Shown here: positions 40,289 to 48,029 of the stretch, piece by piece | How the letters are laid out: each line of letters starts with the position of its first letter | How positions within the stretch are numbered: the first letter of the stretch is position 1 | Source of the DNA: Novosphingobium sp. FSW06-99 | GTDB lineage: Bacteria > Pseudomonadota > Alphaproteobacteria > Sphingomonadales > Sphingomonadaceae | DNA length: 64,000 nucleotides | Reading direction: 5' to 3' | Assembly: GCF_001519065.1 (NCBI RefSeq) | Contig: NZ_KQ954255.1 | Span: 130,782 to 194,781, forward strand | The notes under the pieces: model-generated | Seen by the model: only the letters and a program-made list of their open reading frames with translations | Told to the model about the DNA's origin: nothing | The model's database searches: none | Translations under genes and position numbers: made by a program

Positions 40289-41710
40289 CTACACCGTCGC
40301 GCGGCGGATCACGTCGCGATAGCCGTGCGATATTGCGTCGTGGCCTTCGTAAAAGCCCCTCTCGCGCAACACCTGGTGCATGCGTTTCAGGCGATAGGGC
40401 GGCACACCGCCGGCGACATGATGTTCCAGGTGCCAATTGACATGGTTGGGTGCGATCAGCAGCCGTTCCCACCAGGATACCAGCGTGGTCGCGGTGTTCA
40501 GGCGCGGATCGGTCTGGCCGCGATCGGCCACCACGCCGTGTTCGCCGATCTGGCGCAGGCGCATGATCACCGGATAGACGAACAGCCAGGCCACCCACCA
40601 CAGGCCATAGGCCCACCCTGCGCCAAGCGCGGCAAGCATCCCGGCCAGCAAGACATGGAACGCAACCCACGGCCATTGCCGGCGCAGCCGGAACCGCGCG
40701 AGCATCAGCCGCAAATCGCGCAGCCCGGTGCGCCCCGACAGATCGCGCCACAGCTTGCGCCGCAACGACGCGCGCGAAACCGGATAGGCGGCGACAAAGC
40801 CCAGATCGGGATCGCGCGGCGTACCGGCATGGCGATGGTGCGACAGGTGATACGTGCGATAGTCCGCCAGCGAAATGTTCATCGGCCAGCCCGCCAGCCA
40901 CTGCCCGACCGTCTCGTTCATGCGCGTGCTGCGAAACAGCGCATGGTGCGCGCAATCGTGCACCAGAATGCCAAGGCCGAGCTGTCGCCCGGCCAGCACC
41001 AGCACCGCCACTACCAGGGTCAGCGGATTGGGCCACACGATCACCAGTGCAAAGGCCAGCGCGATCAACCCCCAGTTGGCCGCAAAGGCCCACCATGCCC
41101 TGAGATCAGAGCGGCGGTTGAGCCTGACCAGTTCGGCGCGCGATAGATAATCGGATAGTTTCATCATCCTGTCCCGTCGCGGCAGAGGGAACACCAAACC
41201 GCGCCGGATGTCAAAACCGATCGACCAGGACGGCCCGCACAGTTGCTCGCCCGAGGCGAGGCAGATCTGGCAGCCCTTGCTGGTGGCCACGCCATTGGCC
41301 AGTTCGGCAAAGATGCGCCGTGCCGCATCGCTTTGCAGCGCCTGGCCGATGTGGTCGAAATCGGACAGGCTGCCAAATGTCGCGGTGCTGTCCAGATCGA
41401 GGCAGCAGATGCCCAGCTTGCCGGTGGCAAACACCGCCAGCGACGGCGCCTGGGTAAAGCCGCAGCGCGAACGGTTGACCACCGATCGGGTCACCGTCCA
41501 GCGCGGATCGTATTCGAGCACCAGATTGGCATATGTGCCCACCGGGCGCGGCGACATGAAGGCGATTTGCTCGTTGCCCGCCGTGTCGGTCCAACGCATG
41601 ATCGGCAACGGGTTCCCAACATCATGGCTGGCATCGAGAAACGCAGCGCGGATCGCCTCGAAACCGTTGGTCAGCGCGCGGGCATGGCTGGGTGCGCCTT
41701 CGTCGACCAT
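40289..41710 (-). CDS. Fatty acid desaturase with N-terminal SPASM-like cysteine domain
   Basis: The continuous 473-residue frame has two parts. Residues about 183-473 are a membrane fatty acid desaturase with all three histidine boxes (HDCAHH, HLSHH, HLEHH) and hydrophobic segments. Residues about 1-180 resemble the C-terminal SPASM region of radical SAM proteins, with Cys83, Cys102-Cys103, Cys147, Cys150 and Cys158, but the CxxxCxxC radical SAM core is absent. The desaturase alone could start at ATG 41167 or 41164, where ACAGG lies just upstream. Either this is a real fusion, or a truncated radical SAM gene happens to be in frame. It follows the TPR-like gene by 40 bp. Confidence 0.72.
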   Translation of the reverse strand: MVDEGAPSHARALTNGFEAIRAAFLDASHDVGNPLPIMRWTDTAGNEQIAFMSPRPVGTYANLVLEYDPRWTVTRSVVNRSRCGFTQAPSLAVFATGKLGICCLDLDSTATFGSLSDFDHIGQALQSDAARRIFAELANGVATSKGCQICLASGEQLCGPSWSIGFDIRRGLVFPLPRRDRMMKLSDYLSRAELVRLNRRSDLRAWWAFAANWGLIALAFALVIVWPNPLTLVVAVLVLAGRQLGLGILVHDCAHHALFRSTRMNETVGQWLAGWPMNISLADYRTYHLSHHRHAGTPRDPDLGFVAAYPVSRASLRRKLWRDLSGRTGLRDLRLMLARFRLRRQWPWVAFHVLLAGMLAALGAGWAYGLWWVAWLFVYPVIMRLRQIGEHGVVADRGQTDPRLNTATTLVSWWERLLIAPNHVNWHLEHHVAGGVPPYRLKRMHQVLRERGFYEGHDAISHGYRDVIRRATV

Positions 41711-41750
41711 CTGAGTCGCATTTCTGATTGCAGAAATTGGTGATTTCCCA

Positions 41751-42701
41751 CTACACGACATCGACGTGCGGTTTGCCGTGGCGCAGCGGATAGGCCGGTG
41801 GCGGCGCCAGCGCGATCGCGGCGAACCACTGTTGCACCGGGGCAATCAGGCCTGGCCCGTAAAGGTCGAACGCGCCACCGGTGGGCCAGTTGCCCAAGGC
41901 GGCTGTGGCCTCTGCGGCAATCGCCGGACAGGCCGCCAGGCAAAAGCGCAGGCGCGCCGTCTGCCCCAGCCAGTCGTCATGCCCGATCGCGTGCAGCACT
42001 GCCGCAATCACCGCAAAATCATCGCCGAACCCGTCCTTGTCGGCGGCCTCGATCGGCAGGCAGGCCCCGGTCAGCAAGGCATCGAGCGCCCCCGCCAGAT
42101 CGCCAGCATCGGCCAACCGGCGCGCCTGGTGGCGATAGAGGCGCGGATCGAGGGGACTGGTGCCACCCTCTGACAGCGCAGTCCACAAGGCGCGCGTGGT
42201 GGCATCGCGGCCAAACATGTGGCCGCGCACGCTGTGTGCCTTGGCCAGAAATTCCACCGGTCGGCTCTTGGCTCCGGTGCCCAGCACCGCCAGCGCGTCG
42301 TCAATCTGGCCCGCGCTGGCCAGCAATCCGGCCATCACCAACAGCGCGGCATCGCCCAGCCGCGCAATATCGACATTGCCGTCGGGAAAGGACGAGGCGA
42401 CCAGCGTGTTGAACCCCGCCAGCGCGGCCTCGGCCGGCATGGCGGCCAGCACATCGAGCGCATCGCCAAGCCCCTGCCGATTGTCCGCCATTTCGAGCAC
42501 GCGTGCCAGCACTTCGAGCAGGACAATCTGGCCCTCGGTCTGGTCGAAGGCCAGTCCGGCGGCCATCGCATCCTCGACCGCGGCGACCAGATCGCGCGGA
42601 CAATCGCCCTGCGTCTGCACCAGAATGGCCGCGAGCGTGTCGGCGCGACGGACCGAGCCTTCGGCCGGGCTCCGGGCTGCGAGAATGGGGCCGTGCTCCA
42701 T
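41751..42701 (-). CDS. Hypothetical TPR-like helical protein
   Basis: The 316-residue protein is soluble and Ala-rich, with repeated helical pairs such as ADNRQGLGDALDVLAAMP, SAGQIDDALAVLG and ADAGDLAGALDALLTG, which look like degenerate tetratricopeptide units. I assign no specific function. ATG 42701 is preferred over a TTG five codons upstream. It is upstream of the SPASM-desaturase gene and divergent from the transferase cassette. Confidence 0.65.
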   Translation of the reverse strand: MEHGPILAARSPAEGSVRRADTLAAILVQTQGDCPRDLVAAVEDAMAAGLAFDQTEGQIVLLEVLARVLEMADNRQGLGDALDVLAAMPAEAALAGFNTLVASSFPDGNVDIARLGDAALLVMAGLLASAGQIDDALAVLGTGAKSRPVEFLAKAHSVRGHMFGRDATTRALWTALSEGGTSPLDPRLYRHQARRLADAGDLAGALDALLTGACLPIEAADKDGFGDDFAVIAAVLHAIGHDDWLGQTARLRFCLAACPAIAAEATAALGNWPTGGAFDLYGPGLIAPVQQWFAAIALAPPPAYPLRHGKPHVDVV

Positions 42702-42988
42702 GGTGATGCGTTCCAATCCAATCGCAAACGTGGTTAATATTGCGTGGATTGAGCATGAAGACCGGCTAGATATTGCAAACGGCCCTACGCGATGAACACG
42801 TATGGCGGCCCGCGGACATTCACGCAGGCGCTACGCAAATTTCCATAGCGGCCCGCTTGGCAGCCATAAACCAACCCACGCCAGAATGCAGACCCGAGGG
42901 ACAGCGGTGGAGATGTCTATCCCGGCCAGCCCTGCCTGCGCGCGCGGCACAGTCCACTGCCTGTCTCGTCCACCGCAGGCGAGGGTCG

Positions 42989-44137
42989 ATGAAAGTCCTG
43001 TTCTATCTTCCGGTGATCACGCCCTGGTGGTTTGTCCATATCATAACGCCGGTCTTGCGCGCGCTCGACGGCGATGGCGCCGTGGCGCAAGTCCATGTGA
43101 TCGTGGCGCCGCTGTGGCGCGGCACCGGCATCACGTCGCAGCACTGGCAACCGCTGGCCGGGCTGACCAAGCTGCGCCTGCATCTGATCGATCTGGCCTG
43201 GGGGGTCACCGCCTGCGCCGATTTTCGCGAAGATGGCGCGCGGATTTCCGGCCTGGTCGATCTGATCGATACCATCGCACCTGATCTGACCCTGGTGCGC
43301 AGCGCCGATCTGGCCACGCCCGCGCGCTTTGCCGGATGCACACGGTTCATCACCGAGGCGGCGGCGGGGCCGTTCGTCACCGATCCGCGCTGGATCGTGC
43401 TCGAACACCGACCGTTTCACCACGGTCACCGGCCTGACGGGCCGCTGGCCATGGTAGATGGCTGTGCCGATGCGGTGGTGCAAATGGCGCCCCCGGCGCC
43501 GCAACCGGGCATTGCGGCCACGCGCGCCGGGCTTGGCCTGCCGATGGATCGGCCCGTGCTGGCGGTGCCCTTGCACTATGAGCATGAGGAGAATTTTTAC
43601 TTGCGCCACGCCGCGTCGGGCCCGGCGCCGGGGCTGATTGCGCGCCTGCTCGACCATTTCGACGCGCGGGTGCTGCTGGCGATCACCGATCATCCGCTCA
43701 ACCGCCTGCATGTCGATCGCGGCGATCTCTATCGCATGCTCGATGCACTGGGCGATCGCGTACAGCTTTGCACGCAGGATGATGCCACCGCGGGTCTGGC
43801 GCGCTGTGCCGATGCGATGGTTTGCGATCTGAGCAAATGCTGGTCGCTGGCGGCCTGGTACGGCACGCCGATCATGCATCTGGGGCACTGGCCGATGGCA
43901 GACTGGGTGCATGCCCTGCCGGGGCTGTCCGCCTGTCCGCCGCTGCCCCGGCGCGCCGATCTGCCCGCCGCCGACCCTGCCGAATGTCGCCGCTGGTTCG
44001 GCTGGCATCTGGGCACGCGTCTGTTGCGGCCCGACCACTGCGATCTGGCGATGCTGCTGCGTCTGGCCGACGGCACCCCCGATGAGGCCGATATTGCGGC
44101 CAATCTCGCCGCGTTGCGGGCGGCGCAACCGGCATGA
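42989..44137 (+). CDS. Putative KpsC/KpsS-like capsule-type glycosyltransferase
   Basis: This 382-residue protein starts VLFYLPVITPWWFVHIITP with an alpha/beta Rossmann-like layout of a GT-B enzyme. The C-terminal half has TDHPLNRL and later a CWSLAAWYGTPIMHLG stretch, resembling the HPL and S-x-x-x-x-A-x-x-x-G-x-P patterns of capsule KpsC/KpsS-type Kdo transferases. Similarity is by motif only. A GAGGG ribosome-binding site precedes ATG 42989. Its stop overlaps the isomerase start (ATGA). The donor would be the CMP-sugar made by the third gene, which is inference. Confidence 0.62.
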   Translation: MKVLFYLPVITPWWFVHIITPVLRALDGDGAVAQVHVIVAPLWRGTGITSQHWQPLAGLTKLRLHLIDLAWGVTACADFREDGARISGLVDLIDTIAPDLTLVRSADLATPARFAGCTRFITEAAAGPFVTDPRWIVLEHRPFHHGHRPDGPLAMVDGCADAVVQMAPPAPQPGIAATRAGLGLPMDRPVLAVPLHYEHEENFYLRHAASGPAPGLIARLLDHFDARVLLAITDHPLNRLHVDRGDLYRMLDALGDRVQLCTQDDATAGLARCADAMVCDLSKCWSLAAWYGTPIMHLGHWPMADWVHALPGLSACPPLPRRADLPAADPAECRRWFGWHLGTRLLRPDHCDLAMLLRLADGTPDEADIAANLAALRAAQPA

Positions 44138-45135
44138 GCAAACCTGCCCCCGCCTTGTCCGGTCCGGTGCCAGTGGACACGGCGATGCCGTGGGCGCTGG
44201 ATGTCTTGCGCAAGGAGGCGGCGGCGCTGGCCGGGTTGATCGCCGATCCGCCGCCTGCCCTGGCCGGGGCGATCCACCGCGTGGCGGCCACCGATCGCCC
44301 GGTGTTGTGCTGCGGGGCGGGCAAATCGGGGCTGGTTGCGGCCAAGACGGCGGCCACATTGGCCAGTCTGGGCATCCCGGCCTTTGCCTTGTCTGCGGGC
44401 GATGCTGCGCATGGCGATCTGGGCGCGGTCACGCCGGGCAGCACGTTGCTGCTGTTTTCCAACAGCGGCAACACCGCCGAAATCCTGCGCATCGTTCCCG
44501 GCCTGCGCGCACGCGATTGCCATCTGATCGCGCTGGTGGGCCGCGCGGATTCGCCGCTGGGCCGCGCCGCCGATACCGTGGTCGAATTGCGCCTGGCGCA
44601 TGAGGCCGATCATCTCGGGCTTGCTCCCACCGCCAGCACGACGCTGCAGATGGCGGTGGGGGATGCCATCGCGGTAGCCGCCAGCCGCTTGCGCGGGTTT
44701 TCGCGCGCGGATTTCCTGCGCAGCCACCCGGCGGGGCTGCTGGGCCAGCGCGCGCTGCCGGTGACGGCGGTAATGCGCCGGGGCGCGGCGCTGCCCACCG
44801 TGCTGGCGCACATGACCCTGGCCGAAGTTGCCAGCGTGATGTCGTCGGGGCTGATCGGGGCGGCTTGCGTGGTCGATTGGCAGGGCGGGCTGCTGGGGCT
44901 GATCGTCGATGGCGACATTCGCCGCGCGGTGCAGGCGCAGCAGGATTTTCATCGCGTGACCGCCGCCGCGGTGATGCGCGAAAGCCCGGTGGTGGTCGCC
45001 GACACGGCGCTGCTGGGTGAAGCGCTCGATCTTATGCAGCACCGCGATCGCGGCCTGCTGGTCCTGCCCGTGGTCGATGACGCCGACCGGTTGCAGGGCA
45101 TTCTTCACAGCGTCGATCTGGTACCCGGCCGATGA
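44134..45135 (+). CDS. KpsF/GutQ-type sugar-phosphate isomerase (arabinose 5-phosphate isomerase-like)
   Basis: The 333-residue protein has an N-terminal SIS domain (about 45-190) and two CBS domains (about 205-333). Family features are VLCCGAGKSGLVAAK, the active-site DAAHGDLG with His93, and the sugar-binding SNSGNTAEIL. KpsF/KdsD enzymes turn ribulose 5-phosphate into arabinose 5-phosphate, the precursor of Kdo. It overlaps both neighbours by ATGA, the middle gene of a three-gene cassette, so its product probably feeds the adjacent CMP-sugar enzyme. Confidence 0.87.
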   Translation: MSKPAPALSGPVPVDTAMPWALDVLRKEAAALAGLIADPPPALAGAIHRVAATDRPVLCCGAGKSGLVAAKTAATLASLGIPAFALSAGDAAHGDLGAVTPGSTLLLFSNSGNTAEILRIVPGLRARDCHLIALVGRADSPLGRAADTVVELRLAHEADHLGLAPTASTTLQMAVGDAIAVAASRLRGFSRADFLRSHPAGLLGQRALPVTAVMRRGAALPTVLAHMTLAEVASVMSSGLIGAACVVDWQGGLLGLIVDGDIRRAVQAQQDFHRVTAAAVMRESPVVVADTALLGEALDLMQHRDRGLLVLPVVDDADRLQGILHSVDLVPGR

Positions 45136-46466
45136 AGCCCTTCAATCCCGCCCCGCGCGTTGTCGCGATCACCCCCGCCAAGGGCACCAGCGAACGCATC
45201 GCCAACAAAAATTGCGCGGTGCTCGATGGCGACCACTTGTTCCGGCGCAAACTGCGGCAATTGCTCGGTTGTGCCACGATCGATGCGGTCTTTCTCGATA
45301 CCGAATGCGACGCGATTGCCGATCTTGCCGCCGATCTGCCGGTGCGCCGCTTGCATCGTCCGGCGGCGCTGGCCAGCAATGCCTGCGACGGGCACGACCT
45401 GTTTGCGTGGGAATGTCACGCGGCAGGACCGGCGGATTTCTATGTCCAGGCCTTGTGCACCGCGCCGTTCGTCAATGCCGACACGATCGACCGCGCGGTG
45501 CGCCGCCTGATCGAGGACCCCGCCGCCGACAGCCTGGTCGCGGTGTCGAAGGCCAGGCAGTATGGCTGGTCGAACGGTGCGCCCGATTATGGTGCGGGGC
45601 GCATACCCAACAGTGTCGATCTGTCCCCCAGCGTGATCGAGGCGATGAGCCTCTACATCGTGCGCCGCCGCCCCGGCGAGGCACCGCCAACGCGCCGGTT
45701 CGGCACGGCGCCGGTGCTGTTCGAACTCGATCCCACCGAACAGGTCGATATCAACAACCCGGCCGATCTGGCCATGGCCGAGGCCTTGTGCGCGGGCCAT
45801 CGCGCGGCGCAAGTGACGCGCATGCGCGCGCTGTGCCCCTATCTGTCATCGCCGGTGCTGGCCGATATCGCCAAGGACACCGGGCTTGGCGCGGTACTGC
45901 CCCGGGCCATCGCCGCCACCAGCCCCGGCAAGATGCTGGGCCGCGCGCGCACGCTGCAACTGGTCGCCATTCCGGCGCAGGAGCGCACGACCGAGCGCTG
46001 GCGCGGGATCTACGATGCGCTCGACAGCTATCGCTTTGTGCGGCCCGGGTGCGTGATTGCGGTGGCCAACGAGGTGCCCGCTCATGCCTATTTCGGCGAT
46101 CTTAACGCCACGCTGGCGATCCGGTCGGGTGCGGTCGGCGCGGTGATCGACGGGGTCACGCGCGACAGCCGCGATGTCGCGCTGCTTGGCCTGCCGGTCT
46201 ATGCGCGGGGCAGCTATTGCGATGATATCAAGTACGAAGGCACGGTTGGTGCGATGAACCGCCCGATCCGCATCGGCGACGTGCCGATCTGCCATGACGA
46301 CATGATCTTCGGCGACGAAAACGGCGTGGTGGTCATCCCCGAAAAGCACTGGCCGCATGTCGAACAGGCGGCATGGGACGTGCTGTCGAATGAGGCGCGC
46401 ATCCGCATCATGGCCGCGCGCGGCCAGGATGTGCAGACCATCCTGGCCGAATGCGGCGCATTTTGA
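45132..46466 (+). CDS. CMP-sugar synthetase fused to RraA-like pyruvate aldolase
   Basis: Residues about 1-225 match acylneuraminate/ulosonate cytidylyltransferases: nucleotide-binding ITPAKGTSERIANKN, VQALCTAPFV, and the late VDINNPADLAMAEAL. Residues about 232-430 match the RraA/HMG-CHA aldolase fold: GCVIAVANE, FGDLNATLA, GAVIDGVTRD with metal/substrate residues Arg344-Asp345, and GDENGVVVIPE. RraA-like aldolases use pyruvate in reversible aldol reactions. The fusion suggests one enzyme that makes (or trims) a 2-keto-3-deoxy sugar acid and activates it as CMP-sugar. Kdo synthesis normally needs PEP-dependent KdsA and a phosphatase, neither of which is seen here. Family calls are secure; the combined reaction is inference. 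Confidence 0.85.
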   Translation: MKPFNPAPRVVAITPAKGTSERIANKNCAVLDGDHLFRRKLRQLLGCATIDAVFLDTECDAIADLAADLPVRRLHRPAALASNACDGHDLFAWECHAAGPADFYVQALCTAPFVNADTIDRAVRRLIEDPAADSLVAVSKARQYGWSNGAPDYGAGRIPNSVDLSPSVIEAMSLYIVRRRPGEAPPTRRFGTAPVLFELDPTEQVDINNPADLAMAEALCAGHRAAQVTRMRALCPYLSSPVLADIAKDTGLGAVLPRAIAATSPGKMLGRARTLQLVAIPAQERTTERWRGIYDALDSYRFVRPGCVIAVANEVPAHAYFGDLNATLAIRSGAVGAVIDGVTRDSRDVALLGLPVYARGSYCDDIKYEGTVGAMNRPIRIGDVPICHDDMIFGDENGVVVIPEKHWPHVEQAAWDVLSNEARIRIMAARGQDVQTILAECGAF

Positions 46467-46703
46467 GGCGGCGTGGCAGCAATCTGCGGCGCACCCGGCC
46501 ACACCGTCAACACGCGATGGCGGGCGCCGACAAATTTGCGCGTTTGCGACAATTCCGGTGAAGCGATCCAGGTTAGGTTGTGATTCGGACTATCTGAAAA
46601 GCGTTCCGTTGATTCGGTTTCTTTGCTTGTTGCAGAACAGCGCAATGGATTGTCGCGCGGGCGTCTGCGTTGCCTCAAGGTGCTGATCAGATTGCTGTCT
46701 TGC

Positions 46704-46718
46704 GCACGAAACTCGTGC
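46704..46718. promoter_or_regulatory. Inverted repeat before the RND efflux operon
   Basis: GCACGA and TCGTGC flank three bases (AAC), 44 bp before the adaptor start. It may be a repressor site, but no regulator is adjacent. The rest of 46,467-46,761 shows no gene. Confidence 0.35.
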
Positions 46719-46761
46719 TAGTGTTGGAACGACCGTTGTCGATTTACAAGGTGACAGAGGC

Positions 46762-48018
46762 ATGATCGGGCGTGATACTCTGCGTAATTCACTTCCTGTC
46801 GATCGCCCCGCCACCCAACCGTATCGGTTGGTCGCGTCAGCCTTGTGCAGTTTGCTGATCGTTGGGTGCACCGCAAAACCAGCGGCACCGGCGCCGCGTG
46901 TACCGCATGTTTCGGTGGGCAAACCGCTGCGCCGCGACGTGGTCGATTGGGACACCTATATCGGACGGTTCGAGGCACCCCAGTCGGTCGATCTGCGCGC
47001 CCGGGTAACCGGTGTGGTCACCCGGATCCTGGTCAAGGACGGGCAGGACGTCAAGGCGGGGCAGCCGCTGTTCGAGATCGATCCGCGCCCGTACCGTGCG
47101 GTCCTGTTGCAGGCAGAGGCCCAGATTGCCGCTGCGAATGCCACGCTGGCCAACGCGGCATCGGTGGAAAAACGCTCGGCCGAACTGGTCAAGGCGCAAG
47201 CGGTATCGCGCGAAGAGCTTGAAAACGACCAGGCGCAAGTCCGCACGGCAAAGGCCAATCTGCAATCGGCCGAAGCGGCCGCCTACAATGCCCGGCTGAA
47301 CCTGGGCTTCACGATGGTGCGGGCGCCGGTCAGCGGACGGATTTCATCGCGGCGGGTGTCGCTGGGTGATCAGGTTACCAATGGTGACACGCTGTTGACC
47401 ACCGTCGTGTCGCTCGATCCGATCTGGTTCACGTTCGACGGTGCGGAAAGCTTCTACCTCAAATATATGCGCCAGGCGCTGACCGGCGCGCGCAAATCCT
47501 CGCGGGTTGCCCCCAATCCGGTCGATATCCAGCTATCCGACGAAACGAACTATCCCCATCGCGGAGAGATGGCGTTTGTCGACAATGCCATCGACACCGG
47601 ATCAGGCACCATCCGCGCGCATGCGGTGCTGCCCAATCCCGATCACTTTCTGACCCCCGGCATGTTCGGGCGGGCCCGTCTGCTCGGTTCGGGCTCGTAT
47701 CACGCGCTGCTTATTCCCGATGAGGCGATCGTTACCGACCAGTCGCGCAAGCTGGTGTTTGTGCTCGGCCGCGATGGCACCGTGACGCAACGGGTCATCG
47801 AAACCGGGCCCCAGATCATGGGCTTGCGCGCGGTTCGCGATGGGCTCGGGCCAAACGACATGGTCGTGCTGGACGGGTTGGCACAGTTGCAGCCGGGCGC
47901 GAAAGTCGACGCCCGGCAAGTGGCCATCAAACCCCGCTCCGCCGACACCGAACCGGGCACAGAACGCCTGACGGTGCCGCAGCCGAATGCCGCGACGCTT
48001 GCCGGCTCGGCCAAATAG
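46762..48018 (+). CDS. RND efflux periplasmic adaptor lipoprotein
   Basis: The 418-residue membrane fusion protein links the inner-membrane pump to the outer-membrane channel. It has a lipoprotein signal (lipobox LIVGC, Cys36) and the biotinyl-lipoyl half-motifs VDLRARVTGVVTRILVKDGQ and TMVRAPVSGRISSRRVSLGD. A helical hairpin and a C-terminal beta-barrel complete it. It is first in an adaptor-permease-channel operon and is of the MexE/AcrA class. Confidence 0.93.
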   Translation: MIGRDTLRNSLPVDRPATQPYRLVASALCSLLIVGCTAKPAAPAPRVPHVSVGKPLRRDVVDWDTYIGRFEAPQSVDLRARVTGVVTRILVKDGQDVKAGQPLFEIDPRPYRAVLLQAEAQIAAANATLANAASVEKRSAELVKAQAVSREELENDQAQVRTAKANLQSAEAAAYNARLNLGFTMVRAPVSGRISSRRVSLGDQVTNGDTLLTTVVSLDPIWFTFDGAESFYLKYMRQALTGARKSSRVAPNPVDIQLSDETNYPHRGEMAFVDNAIDTGSGTIRAHAVLPNPDHFLTPGMFGRARLLGSGSYHALLIPDEAIVTDQSRKLVFVLGRDGTVTQRVIETGPQIMGLRAVRDGLGPNDMVVLDGLAQLQPGAKVDARQVAIKPRSADTEPGTERLTVPQPNAATLAGSAK

Positions 48019-48029
48019 GGGGCCGCGCG

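Noticed and set aside
40280..41146. Open plus-strand frame opposite the desaturase
   Set aside because: The high-GC codon bias makes long antisense frames common; its product is low-complexity and rich in His, Gln and Arg, while the opposite strand has all desaturase histidine boxes.
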